From CADEED01 sp036677145 (GTDB lineage: Bacteria > Pseudomonadota > Gammaproteobacteria > Steroidobacterales > Steroidobacteraceae), in the NCBI GenBank assembly GCA_036677145.1, contig JAKFFF010000011.1:1-64000 (forward strand): a stretch of 64,000 nucleotides of DNA. The letters run 5' to 3'. Numbering within the stretch: position 1 is the first letter of the stretch; each line of letters opens with the position of its first letter. The notes beneath the pieces were generated by a model. It did not search any database and was not told where the DNA came from. It saw nothing but the letters and a program-made list of their open reading frames with translations. Made by a program: the position numbers and the translations under genes. Below are positions 7,988 to 16,376 of this stretch, piece after piece.

Positions 7988-8209
7988 GTGAGCCGGGAAG
8001 GCTGCGGACTGTGCGATGACATGCTCCACGACCTTGCCGAACTGGGGCGCTCTAATACCCTCCCGCCGGTCAGGATCGTGGATGTGGACGGCGACGAAGG
8101 GCTCGTCCGCCGATATGGGCTCAAGGTCCCCGTGTTGCTGCTCGATGGCAGCGTGATTTGCCATTACACGCTGAATTCCAACGAGCTTTTACGGGTCCTG
8201 AAGCTATAA
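7988..8209 (+). CDS. glutaredoxin-like thioredoxin-fold protein (DUF836)
   Basis: This small protein has a CGLCDD active-site-like motif near the N-terminus. It also has the cis-proline region VPVLL and a C-terminal helix, as in the DUF836/glutaredoxin-like family. It probably makes a reversible dithiol redox centre; the substrate is unknown. From GTG 7988 the protein has 73 residues but starts inside the first beta strand (LVVVSREGC). The frame continues upstream without a stop to a CTG at 7949 just after rseB, so the true start may be non-canonical. It occupies the place of rseC between rseB and lepA. Confidence 0.8.
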   Translation: MSREGCGLCDDMLHDLAELGRSNTLPPVRIVDVDGDEGLVRRYGLKVPVLLLDGSVICHYTLNSNELLRVLKL

Positions 8210-8288
8210 TCCCGCGCTCATTTTTGCCGGCACACGGGTTCGCACACCTGCGGGTCCAAGATGGCGGCAGGCCGACCTCAAGCCCTAG

Positions 8289-10085
8289 ATGCAACGCATA
8301 CGAAACTTTTCGATCATCGCCCACGTCGACCACGGCAAGTCCACGCTGGCGGACCGGTTCATCCAGATCTGCGGCGGGCTCCAAGCCCGGGAAATGCAGG
8401 ATCAGGTGCTCGACTCCCTGGAACTGGAGCGTGAGCGCGGCATTACCATCAAGGCCCAGTCGGTCACTCTCTATTACACCTCGAAGCGCGACGGCGAGCG
8501 TTATCAGCTCAACCTGATCGATACGCCCGGGCACGTGGACTTCTCGTACGAAGTCTCACGATCTCTTGCCGCCTGCGACGGCGCGCTGCTGGTGGTCGAC
8601 GCCACGCAGGGTGTCGAGGCGCAGAGCGTCGCCAATTGCTACACCGCCACCGAGCTGGGTCTCGAAGTGGTGCCGGTGATCAACAAGATCGACCTGCCGT
8701 CTTCCGACCCCGCGCGCGTCATGAACGAGATCGAAGAGATCATCGGCATCGCGGCCGACCACGCGCTCAAGGTTTCCGGCAAGACAGGTGAGGGCGTCGA
8801 GGAGTTGATCGAGCAGCTCATCGAACGCATTCCAGCTCCCAAGGGCGACCCGGACGCGCCGCTGCAGGCCCTCATCGTCGACTCGTGGTTCGACAACTAC
8901 GTCGGCGTCGTCACGCTGGTGCGCATCTTCAACGGTACGCTCAAGGTCAACGACAAGATCCGCGTGATGTCGACCGGCCGAGCGCACCTGGTCGACAAGC
9001 TTGGCCGCTTCACGCCGAAATCGGTGCCGGCGCGAGAACTCGGCCCCGGCGAGGTCGGCTTCGTCATCTCGGGCATCAAGGAAATCGACGGCGCGCCGGT
9101 CGGCGACACCATCACGCTCGAACACAAGCAGGCGACCGAGCCGCTGCCGGGGTTCAAGCAGGTGCAGCCGCGCGTGTTCGCCGGCATGTTCCCCATCGTC
9201 GCGGACGACTACGACAAGTTCCGCGACGCGCTGAGCAAGCTGCGTCTCAATGACTCGGCGCTGCACTACGAACCCGAGGTTTCCACGGCGCTCGGTTTCG
9301 GTTTCCGCGTCGGTTTCCTCGGCCTGTTGCACATGGACATCGTGCAGGAACGGCTCGAGCGCGAGTACCAGATCGAGCTCATCACCAGCGCGCCGACGGT
9401 GATCTACGAGGTCAAGACCACCGACGGCGAGATCAAATTCGTCGACAACCCCACCAAACTACCGCCCATCGACCAGATCGAGGAGCTGCGCGAGCCCATC
9501 ATCATCGCGAACATCCTCGTGCCGCCGGATCACGTCGGCGGCGTGCTGCAGCTGTGCAACGACAAACGCGGCCGCCAGAAGAAGATGCTTTATCTGGGCA
9601 ACCAGGTTTCGCTGCAGTACGAAATGCCGCTCGCCGAGGTCGTGCTCGACTTCTTCGACCGCCTGAAGTCCACGAGCCGCGGATATGCGTCGTTCGACTA
9701 CGATTTCAGCCATTTCGAAGCGGCGCCACTCGTGAAGCTGGACGTGCTCATCAACGGCGACAAAGTGGATGCGCTCGCGCTCATCGTCCACAAGGACAGC
9801 GCGTATGAACGCGGCCGCGATCTCGTCGACAAGATGCAGGAGCTGATTCCGCGCCAGATGTTCGAGGTCGCAGTGCAAGCGGCCATCGGCAGTCATATCA
9901 TCGCCCGCGCCACCGTCAAGGCGCTGCGCAAGAACGTGCTAGCCAAGTGTTATGGCGGCGACATCTCGCGCAAGAAGAAGCTGCTGGAGAAGCAGAAAGA
10001 AGGCAAGAAACGCATGAAGCAGCTCGGCCAGGTGGAGATCCCGCAGGAAGCGTTCCTCGCCGTGCTCAAGGTCGGAAAGAAGTAA
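8289..10085 (+). CDS. lepA: elongation factor 4 (LepA)
   Basis: This 598-residue ribosome-associated translational GTPase can back-translocate stalled ribosomes or aid 30S assembly. G1 is AHVDHGKST (residues 11-19), G3 DTPGHVDF and G4 NKIDLP. Domains II and III, the LepA-specific C-terminal domain and the basic tail (KKLLEKQKEGKKRMKQLG) follow. Length equals that of the family. It starts at ATG 8289, about 80 bp after the previous gene, and is followed at 25 bp by lepB, the conserved gammaproteobacterial order. Confidence 0.98.
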   Translation: MQRIRNFSIIAHVDHGKSTLADRFIQICGGLQAREMQDQVLDSLELERERGITIKAQSVTLYYTSKRDGERYQLNLIDTPGHVDFSYEVSRSLAACDGALLVVDATQGVEAQSVANCYTATELGLEVVPVINKIDLPSSDPARVMNEIEEIIGIAADHALKVSGKTGEGVEELIEQLIERIPAPKGDPDAPLQALIVDSWFDNYVGVVTLVRIFNGTLKVNDKIRVMSTGRAHLVDKLGRFTPKSVPARELGPGEVGFVISGIKEIDGAPVGDTITLEHKQATEPLPGFKQVQPRVFAGMFPIVADDYDKFRDALSKLRLNDSALHYEPEVSTALGFGFRVGFLGLLHMDIVQERLEREYQIELITSAPTVIYEVKTTDGEIKFVDNPTKLPPIDQIEELREPIIIANILVPPDHVGGVLQLCNDKRGRQKKMLYLGNQVSLQYEMPLAEVVLDFFDRLKSTSRGYASFDYDFSHFEAAPLVKLDVLINGDKVDALALIVHKDSAYERGRDLVDKMQELIPRQMFEVAVQAAIGSHIIARATVKALRKNVLAKCYGGDISRKKKLLEKQKEGKKRMKQLGQVEIPQEAFLAVLKVGKK

Positions 10086-10110
10086 GACCGGAAGGGAAAG
10101 TAGCCGAACA

Positions 10111-11682
10111 ATGATCAAACAACTGCTCGATCTGCTGATCCTCGTGCTCGCGGTCCTGGCGGTCCCGGTGATCCTGGTTTGCATCTACGATCAGTTGGTG
10201 CTCGGTCCGAAGCGCCCCCTGACCGCCGAGGGCGTGCCCGCGCCTGGACCCCGTTTCGTTCAGATCGCTTACAGCCTGCTGCCTTTCGTTCTCATCGGCG
10301 CCGTGTTGAAGATCGGTGTGCGGGAAGTTTTCTCGGTGTTCCAGTCGCTCGTGTTGCCATTGAGCATCCTCGCGATTCCAGTCGTGCTGCTGTGTGCTTA
10401 CGACTATTGGGTCGGAGCGTCGCGGCGCCCGACTACTCCCGAGGGGTATCCGACTCGCCCGCCGCTGTACGTGCGCATCGCCTATGGGCTGCTCCCATTC
10501 GTGTTGTTCGCCGCCGTGCTGTACATCGGCGTGCCGGTGGTGTTCGGCTTCATCAAGAAATTCGCCGTGCCGCTGAGCTGGCTGGCGGCGCCGGTGGGAT
10601 TGGTGTGCGCCATCGACAGCTGGTTGTTTGCGCCAAAGCGCGCCATCGCCGCCGGCACCGCCCAGGTCCCGGACCCGCCGTTGCTGCGCGCGGCCTACGC
10701 GGTGCTGCCGGTGCTCGTCGTGGCGGTGATCGTGCGCATGATCAGTGCCGAGACGCTGGATTTCAGCCTCGTGCTGCTGGTGTTGTCGGTGGCGACGGGC
10801 GTCGTGTGGGCGATCGACCACTTCCTGTTTCGCAAGTCCCGCGAGACAGCGGCGGCCGCGGCGAAGCCCGCGCCGCTCTCGTTACCCGAGCCGGGCACGG
10901 TCGACTACGCGCGCAGCTTCTTTCCGGTCGCATTCATCGTGCTGCTGGTGCGGGCTTTCATCTTCGAGCCGTTCCGCATCCCCTCGGATTCGATGATGCC
11001 CACGCTGCTCGACGGCGACTTCATCGTGGTCAACAAATACTCCTATGGCCTGCGCTGGCCGGTGATCAACGAGAAGTTCATCGACATCGGCACGCCGCAG
11101 CGCGGTGACGTGGTGGTGTTCCGTTACCCGCCGGATCCGAACGTCAATTACATCAAGCGCCTGGTCGGATTGCCGGGCGACCGTGTCGAAGTGCGCGACG
11201 ATCAGCTCATCATCAACGGCGAGCTCATCCCGCAGACCGAAGCGGGCCGTTTCACCGACGGCTGTTACATCGACATGCGCCTATCTAGAGAGAAGCTCGG
11301 CGATCACGAACATCAGGTCATGTCGTGCCGCTCGCCGATCGCGCCGATCCGGGCCAACGACTACCCCGGGAGCCTGGAAGGGCTGCCCGTCTGTGATCGG
11401 GAGAAGATGGCGAGAGACTCGGGCGCCTTGATCTGCCGCGAATCTCCGCCCGGGAGCGGGCCCGATCGCGGCGACTTTCCGCTCGAAGGGCAAAACAACG
11501 TGGTGCCGGCCGGGCATTACCTGATGATCGGCGACAACCGCGACAACAGCGAGGACGGTCGCCGCTGGGGTTTCGTGCCCGAGGCGAATCTGGTCGGCAA
11601 AGCGACACGAATCTGGTTCAATTTCGACATGCAGCGTCCGGGCGTGGTCAACTTGTCGCGCATCGGCAATGGCATCGAATAA
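10111..11682 (+). CDS. lepB: signal peptidase I with fourfold N-terminal membrane module
   Basis: This type I leader peptidase removes signal peptides on the periplasmic side of the inner membrane. The catalytic serine is S294 in PSDSMMPT. The general-base lysine is K349 in NYIKRLVGLPGD, and the GDNRDNSEDGRRWG box is near residue 474. It has 523 residues against about 260-325 in relatives. The excess is N-terminal: the normal LepB unit (helix ending in a Y/I-D pair, short K/R-rich loop, then AY..LPFVL-type helix) occurs four times. The copies cover roughly residues 5-78, 79-149, 150-217 and 218-290, predicting eight membrane helices instead of two. Only the last copy leads into the protease. 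Between lepA and the DUF4845 gene as usual. Confidence 0.95.
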   Translation: MIKQLLDLLILVLAVLAVPVILVCIYDQLVLGPKRPLTAEGVPAPGPRFVQIAYSLLPFVLIGAVLKIGVREVFSVFQSLVLPLSILAIPVVLLCAYDYWVGASRRPTTPEGYPTRPPLYVRIAYGLLPFVLFAAVLYIGVPVVFGFIKKFAVPLSWLAAPVGLVCAIDSWLFAPKRAIAAGTAQVPDPPLLRAAYAVLPVLVVAVIVRMISAETLDFSLVLLVLSVATGVVWAIDHFLFRKSRETAAAAAKPAPLSLPEPGTVDYARSFFPVAFIVLLVRAFIFEPFRIPSDSMMPTLLDGDFIVVNKYSYGLRWPVINEKFIDIGTPQRGDVVVFRYPPDPNVNYIKRLVGLPGDRVEVRDDQLIINGELIPQTEAGRFTDGCYIDMRLSREKLGDHEHQVMSCRSPIAPIRANDYPGSLEGLPVCDREKMARDSGALICRESPPGSGPDRGDFPLEGQNNVVPAGHYLMIGDNRDNSEDGRRWGFVPEANLVGKATRIWFNFDMQRPGVVNLSRIGNGIE

Positions 11683-11700
11683 CAGAGTCCGGGAGGGCTT

Positions 11701-12063
11701 ATGCGCAAGCAACGCGGTGTGACGATGATCGGTTGGATCTTCCTGCTGATTCCCATGGCGATCACGCTGTACGCGGCGATCCGCGTCGCGCCGGAGTACT
11801 TGAACTACTACAAGGTGGTTACCGCGATGAAGGAATCGGCGTCGCAGCTCAAGAGCGACGAAACTCTTTCACCGCAGACCATCCGCTCCTCCCTGGCCAA
11901 ACGTTTCGACACCGGATACATAGACGAGCCGACGGTCAACGAAATCGCTGTCGCGCGTGTAGACGGAGGCTGGTCGATGACCGCGGAATACGAAAAAGTC
12001 GTGCCCCTGTTCGGCAACCTGAACTTGCTGCTGGCTTTCGACAAGACGGTGGTCATCAACTGA
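11701..12063 (+). CDS. DUF4845 membrane-anchored protein
   Basis: This 120-residue protein has one N-terminal transmembrane helix (about residues 8-28, GVTMIGWIFLLIPMAITLYA) and an extracytoplasmic domain beginning VAPEYLNYYKV. This is the DUF4845 pattern, reminiscent of pilin-like anchors. It lies between lepB and rnc, where the family commonly occurs in Gammaproteobacteria. The function is not established; the linkage suggests a role near protein export. It starts with ATG 18 bp after lepB. Confidence 0.85.
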   Translation: MRKQRGVTMIGWIFLLIPMAITLYAAIRVAPEYLNYYKVVTAMKESASQLKSDETLSPQTIRSSLAKRFDTGYIDEPTVNEIAVARVDGGWSMTAEYEKVVPLFGNLNLLLAFDKTVVIN

Positions 12064-12077
12064 ATGCCACGGCGCAC

Positions 12078-12770
12078 ATGGGAATGACTCCGGCCAGCCA
12101 GGCGGACTTGCTCGCCGCAAGGCTGGAGTACGAACCGCGCGATCGGGCGCTGTTCGTCGTCGCGCTCACGCATCGCAGCGCCGAGGGTCCTAACAACGAG
12201 CGCCTCGAGTTCCTGGGCGACTCGGTGCTCAACCTCCTGCTCTCCGAAAGGCTGTACCGTGAATTTCCCACTGCGAGCGAAGGCGACCTGTCGCGATTGC
12301 GTGCGCGTCTCGTGAGCGAGGAGCCGCTGGCGCAGGTCGCTCAGGGCATGCAACTTGGCGAGTTGTTGCACCTGGGATCGGGTGAGCTCAAAACCGGCGG
12401 ATTCCGCCGACAGTCGATCCTCGCGGATGCCTTCGAGGCGCTGTGCGGCGCGCTGTTTCTCGATGGCGGCCTCGACGCGGTGCGCGCGAAAATCGGGCCC
12501 ATGTTCGAGACCCGCATAGCCTCCCTTCCCGAGCCGTCGACGCTCAAGGATGCCAAGACCCGGCTGCAGGAACATCTGCAGGCCAGCGGCCGGCCCCTGC
12601 CGGTGTACACCGTGAAGCGCACGAGCGGCGAGCCACACGCGCAGATCTTCCTCGTGACGTGTTCGCTGACGCACTCCGGGCTCGAGACCGAAGGCGAGGG
12701 CCCAAGCCGCAGGCGCGCGGAACAGCTTGCCGCGCAGGCAGCGCTCGACGCGCTGGAATTGAATGACTGA
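12078..12770 (+). CDS. rnc: ribonuclease III
   Basis: This 230-residue double-strand-specific endoribonuclease processes rRNA precursors and other transcripts. The catalytic-domain signature NERLEFLGDSVL (about residues 38-49) and the DAFEALCGALFLD acidic site are present. A C-terminal double-stranded-RNA-binding domain (KDAKTRLQEHLQ ... AEQLAAQAALDAL) follows. The start is ATG 12078 or ATG 12084; the upstream open frame overlaps the DUF4845 gene and is not coding. It overlaps era by 8 bp, so the two are probably coupled. Confidence 0.97.
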   Translation: MGMTPASQADLLAARLEYEPRDRALFVVALTHRSAEGPNNERLEFLGDSVLNLLLSERLYREFPTASEGDLSRLRARLVSEEPLAQVAQGMQLGELLHLGSGELKTGGFRRQSILADAFEALCGALFLDGGLDAVRAKIGPMFETRIASLPEPSTLKDAKTRLQEHLQASGRPLPVYTVKRTSGEPHAQIFLVTCSLTHSGLETEGEGPSRRRAEQLAAQAALDALELND

Positions 12771-13659
12771 CCAATCTCCATTACGTGCGGGTTTCGCCGC
12801 GCTCGTCGGCCGTCCCAATGTCGGCAAGTCGACGCTGCTCAACGCCTTGGTCGGCGAGAAGCTGTCGATCGTCACGTCGCGGCCGCAGACCACCCGGCAT
12901 CGCGTCCTCGGCGTGCTCAACCGTCCTGGCGTGCAGATCGCCTTCGTCGACACGCCCGGATTGCACCTCGGCGAACGGCGCGCGCTCAACCGTGCCATGA
13001 ACCGTACCGCCGCGGCCGCGCTCGCCGACGCCGACCTGGTGGTGTTCGTCGTCGAAGCGTTGCGCTTCGGCGAGGAAGACGAAGCGGTGTTGAGACGCAT
13101 CAAGGACAGCGGCCGCGAAAGCATCGCGGTCGTGAACAAGGTCGACAGGGTCAACCCGAAGGACAAACTACTGCCGTTCGTCGCAGAGCTCGCCGGCCGA
13201 CATCCGTTTCTCGATGTCGTCCCGGTTTCGGCGGAGAAGGGCGTGAACCTCGATCGGTTGATCGACGTCATCGGCCAGCGCCTGCCGGAATCGCCGGAAC
13301 TGTTCCCGCCCGAACAGCGCACTGACCGCGGCATCGAGTTCCAGATCGCCGAGACCATCCGTGAAAAGCTCACGATGGAGCTGGTCGAGGAAGTGCCGTA
13401 TGGCATCGCCGTCGAGATCGAAAGGCAGACCGAAGAGGACGAGCAACTCGTCATCGACGCCGTGATCTGGGTCGATCGCGCCGGGCAGAAACCCATCGTC
13501 ATCGGCGCCAAAGGCGAGCGCCTCAAGCGCGTGGGCCAGAAGGCGCGCCAGGAACTCAATCAGCGGCTCGGCCGCCGGCTGCACCTCAACCTTTGGGTGA
13601 AGGTGCGTGAGGACTGGGCCGACGATGCGCGGGCGCTCGCGCAACTCGGAATGGAATAA
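12763..13659 (+). CDS. era: GTPase Era
   Basis: This 298-residue essential GTPase matures the 30S subunit and binds the 3' end of 16S rRNA. G1 GRPNVGKST, switch region PQTTRHR, G3 DTPGLH and G4 NKVD are all present. The C-terminal KH domain contains the VIGAKGERLKRVGQKAR RNA-binding loop. The start overlaps rnc, and recO follows after 8 bp, keeping the rnc-era-recO order of Proteobacteria. Confidence 0.98.
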   Translation: MTDQSPLRAGFAALVGRPNVGKSTLLNALVGEKLSIVTSRPQTTRHRVLGVLNRPGVQIAFVDTPGLHLGERRALNRAMNRTAAAALADADLVVFVVEALRFGEEDEAVLRRIKDSGRESIAVVNKVDRVNPKDKLLPFVAELAGRHPFLDVVPVSAEKGVNLDRLIDVIGQRLPESPELFPPEQRTDRGIEFQIAETIREKLTMELVEEVPYGIAVEIERQTEEDEQLVIDAVIWVDRAGQKPIVIGAKGERLKRVGQKARQELNQRLGRRLHLNLWVKVREDWADDARALAQLGME

Positions 13660-13667
13660 CGCCGCGC

Positions 13668-14375
13668 ATGCAGCCGCCCCGCGAACGCATCACGCTCGAA
13701 CCGGCCTTCGTGCTGCACCACCGGGAATATCGCGACACCAGCCGGATCCTCGACGTCTTCACTGCCGGGCACGGCAGGCTCACATTGTTCGCGCGCGGCG
13801 CGCGCGGGCCGAAGTCGAAGCTGGCATCGCTGCTCATGCCATTCCGTCCCTTGCTGGTCTCGTGGACGGGACGCGGCGAGGCCGCGCAACTGTCAGGAGC
13901 CGAAGCGGACGGTGAGGCGCTGGTATTGCCGCCGCGGCAGGTGCTGTCGGGCTTCTATCTCAACGAACTCATCATCAGCCTCACTACCCGCCATGATCCG
14001 CAGCCTCAGCTGTTCGCGGATTACGGGCGCACACTGAGGCGTCTGTGTCTCGAAGCGCAGCCGGAACCTGCGTTGCGAGTGTTCGAAAAGCGATTGCTCG
14101 AGTCGATCGGTTACGGCCTCGAGTTCGAAGTGTCCGCGGACGTCTTCTATCAATTCCGCCCGGCGCAGGGATTGAGCGAGGTGCGCGAAGGTGCCCCGGG
14201 TTGTTACTCCGGGCGCAGCCTGCTCGCGTTGCGCGAAGAATCGCTCGATGACCCGCAGGCGCTGGACGCCGCGCGGCGCGTACTGCGCCAGGCGATCGAT
14301 CATTGTCTCGAAGGCCGCGAGTTGCGCACCCGCACGGTTGCGCGTGCGATGACACGGCGAGGATTACCAACGTGA
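13668..14375 (+). CDS. recO: DNA repair protein RecO
   Basis: This 235-residue protein mediates RecA loading on gapped DNA with RecR (RecFOR pathway). The N-terminal OB-fold starts LEPAFVLHHREYRDTSRILDVF, and the middle has FYLNELIISLTTRHDPQPQLF, both typical. No zinc-finger cysteines are seen, as in other gammaproteobacterial RecO. The stop overlaps the pdxJ GTG start (GTGA at 14372). Confidence 0.95.
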   Translation: MQPPRERITLEPAFVLHHREYRDTSRILDVFTAGHGRLTLFARGARGPKSKLASLLMPFRPLLVSWTGRGEAAQLSGAEADGEALVLPPRQVLSGFYLNELIISLTTRHDPQPQLFADYGRTLRRLCLEAQPEPALRVFEKRLLESIGYGLEFEVSADVFYQFRPAQGLSEVREGAPGCYSGRSLLALREESLDDPQALDAARRVLRQAIDHCLEGRELRTRTVARAMTRRGLPT

Positions 14376-15127
14376 GTGTCAGTTCCGGCGGCGGCAACGC
14401 CCGCGCCATTGCCCTGGGTATCAATATCGATCACGTCGCCACCGTCCGCCAGGCGCGCCGCGCGCCGTACCCGGATCCGGTGCACGCCGCCTTGCTGGCC
14501 GAGCAGTCCGGCGCAGACAACATCACGCTGCATCTGCGCGAGGATCGGCGCCACATCCAGGATCGCGATGTCCGTTCGCTGCGCCCGCTGCTGCAGACAC
14601 GCATGAATCTCGAGATGGGCCTGACGAATGAAATGGTCGAGATCGCGCTCGATGTGCGTCCGCAAGATTGTTGCCTCGTGCCCGAGAGCCGCCAGGAGAT
14701 CACCACCGAAGGCGGCCTGGACGTCGCCGCGGACGTCGAACGGGTGGGTGCCGGGGTCAGGAAACTCGCCGCGGCGGGAATTCGCGTGGCATTGTTCATC
14801 GCTCCGGATCCGGCGCAGATCGACGCGGCGAAACGCAGCGGCGCGCCCGTCATCGAGCTCCACACCGGTACCTACGCGGATGCGACCGGATCCGCCCAGG
14901 CGCGCGAGCTCGAGCGCCTCGCGAGTGCGGCGAAACGGGCCGCGGCACTCGGGCTCGAAGTACACGCGGGCCATGGACTCACATACAACAACGTGATGCC
15001 GGTGGCCGCCATTCCCGAGATCGTCGAGCTCAACATCGGCCATTGCATCATTGCCCGCGCAATCTTCACGGGACTCGATGCCGCGGTCCGCGACATGAAG
15101 ACGCTCATGCAGGGTGCGCGCCGATGA
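14372..15127 (+). CDS. pdxJ: pyridoxine 5'-phosphate synthase
   Basis: This 251-residue TIM-barrel enzyme condenses 1-deoxyxylulose 5-phosphate with 3-amino-2-oxopropyl phosphate to form pyridoxine 5'-phosphate, the last ring-forming step of vitamin B6 synthesis. NIDHVATVRQARR is at the N-terminus. The catalytic Glu/His segments EMGLTNEMVEIA and HAGHGLTYNNV are present. GTG at 14372 overlaps the recO stop and is preferred over an earlier frame extension that runs through recO. Confidence 0.97.
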   Translation: MSVSSGGGNARAIALGINIDHVATVRQARRAPYPDPVHAALLAEQSGADNITLHLREDRRHIQDRDVRSLRPLLQTRMNLEMGLTNEMVEIALDVRPQDCCLVPESRQEITTEGGLDVAADVERVGAGVRKLAAAGIRVALFIAPDPAQIDAAKRSGAPVIELHTGTYADATGSAQARELERLASAAKRAAALGLEVHAGHGLTYNNVMPVAAIPEIVELNIGHCIIARAIFTGLDAAVRDMKTLMQGARR

Positions 15128-15582
15128 TTTTCGGTATCGGCGTCGATGTGCTCGAGGCCGCGCGCGTGAAGAAACTGTACGACAAGTACGGCGACCATTT
15201 CGTCGAGCGGCTGCTCATGCCGGCCGAGCGCGCCCAGTTGTCCAAAACCAAGCGGACCGAGCGGTTTCTCGCGATGCGTTTTGCCGCGAAGGAGGCCATC
15301 GTCAAGGCCATGGGCACGGGATTCGCGCACGGAATATGGATCCGCGACGTCGGCATCGTGCAGAACGCGTGGGGGCGGCCCGAGGTCGTCTACTCGGCGC
15401 GCGGTGAAAAAGTGCGCCGGCAACTCGGCATTGGTGGAGGGCACGTGACGCTGACCGACGAGGCGGGCCTCATCGTGGCTGTCGCCGTGCTCGAAACAGC
15501 CGAGCCGGCAAAACGCGCGGCCCGCAAGCGCGCGCGGCGCAAGCCGGTGCGCTCGGCATCGCGCGGGCGGAAACGCCGATGA
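15124..15582 (+). CDS. acpS: holo-[acyl-carrier-protein] synthase
   Basis: AcpS transfers 4'-phosphopantetheine from CoA to acyl carrier protein. The magnesium-binding GIGVDVLE motif is at residues 4-11, and the second signature FAAKEAIVKAMGTG is near residue 56. The enzyme body of about 126 residues is followed by an unusual tail of about 25 residues made almost only of Lys, Arg, Ala and Ser (152 in total), a possible nucleic-acid or membrane-surface contact. The start overlaps pdxJ (ATGA), and the stop overlaps the next gene. Confidence 0.96.
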   Translation: MIFGIGVDVLEAARVKKLYDKYGDHFVERLLMPAERAQLSKTKRTERFLAMRFAAKEAIVKAMGTGFAHGIWIRDVGIVQNAWGRPEVVYSARGEKVRRQLGIGGGHVTLTDEAGLIVAVAVLETAEPAKRAARKRARRKPVRSASRGRKRR

Positions 15583-16376
15583 ATACCCTGGTGTTCGACA
15601 TCGAGACCGTGCCGGACGTGGAGTTTGGCCGCCGGTTGTTCGGCCTCGAGGGCCTGTCCGACGACGAAGTCGGCAAGGCCATGCAGGCGCGCGCACGCCA
15701 GGAGTCGGGCAGCGATTTCCTGCCGCACGACCAGCACCGCATCGTCGCCATCTCGTGCGCGTTTCGCACGCGCGAAGGGTTTCGTGTCTGGAGCCTCGGC
15801 GAAGAAGCGGCGTCAGAGCGCGAACTCGTGCTGCGCTTCTTCGATGGCATCGAAAAATTCTCGCCCGAACTCGTGAGCTGGAATGGCGGCGGGTTCGATC
15901 TGCCGGTGCTGCATTACCGCGCGCTGCGCCACAAGGTGCAGGCGCCGCGTTACTGGGAAACCGGCGATGAGGACAATGCGTTCCGCTACAACAACTATCT
16001 CGGCCGTTTTCACTGGCGCCACATCGACGTGATGGACGTGTTGTCGGGTTATCAGGCCCGCGCACGTGCGTCGCTGTCCGACGCCGCCGTGTTGCTGGGC
16101 TACCCGGGCAAGCTCGGCTTCGACGGATCGCAGGTGTGGGACACCTATCGCGCGGGCGATCTCAAACGCATCCGTCACTACTGCGAAACCGACGTCGTCA
16201 ACACCTGGCTCGTCTTCCTGCGCTTCCAGCACATGCGGGGCCGCTTGACCGACGCGGGACTCGCCGACGAACTCGCGCGGACTCGCGCGTGGCTGGCCGA
16301 AGCGCACCAGCCGCATTTCGATGAGTTCCTCGCCGCCTGGCCCGCGGAGGGCCCTCCAGAGGAAGACCGCTCGTGA
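15579..16376 (+). CDS. PolB-like 3'-5' exonuclease
   Basis: This 265-residue DEDD-superfamily exonuclease resembles the proofreading domain of B-family DNA polymerases. Exo I VFDIETVPD is at residues 5-13. The middle motif SWNGGGFDLPVL and the C-terminal Exo III HYCETDVVNTWL carry the other acidic residues. There is no polymerase domain. Such stand-alone proteins are common in Proteobacteria, and their substrate is not settled. It is coupled to acpS and rlmD by ATGA/GTGA-type overlaps. Confidence 0.88.
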   Translation: MNTLVFDIETVPDVEFGRRLFGLEGLSDDEVGKAMQARARQESGSDFLPHDQHRIVAISCAFRTREGFRVWSLGEEAASERELVLRFFDGIEKFSPELVSWNGGGFDLPVLHYRALRHKVQAPRYWETGDEDNAFRYNNYLGRFHWRHIDVMDVLSGYQARARASLSDAAVLLGYPGKLGFDGSQVWDTYRAGDLKRIRHYCETDVVNTWLVFLRFQHMRGRLTDAGLADELARTRAWLAEAHQPHFDEFLAAWPAEGPPEEDRS

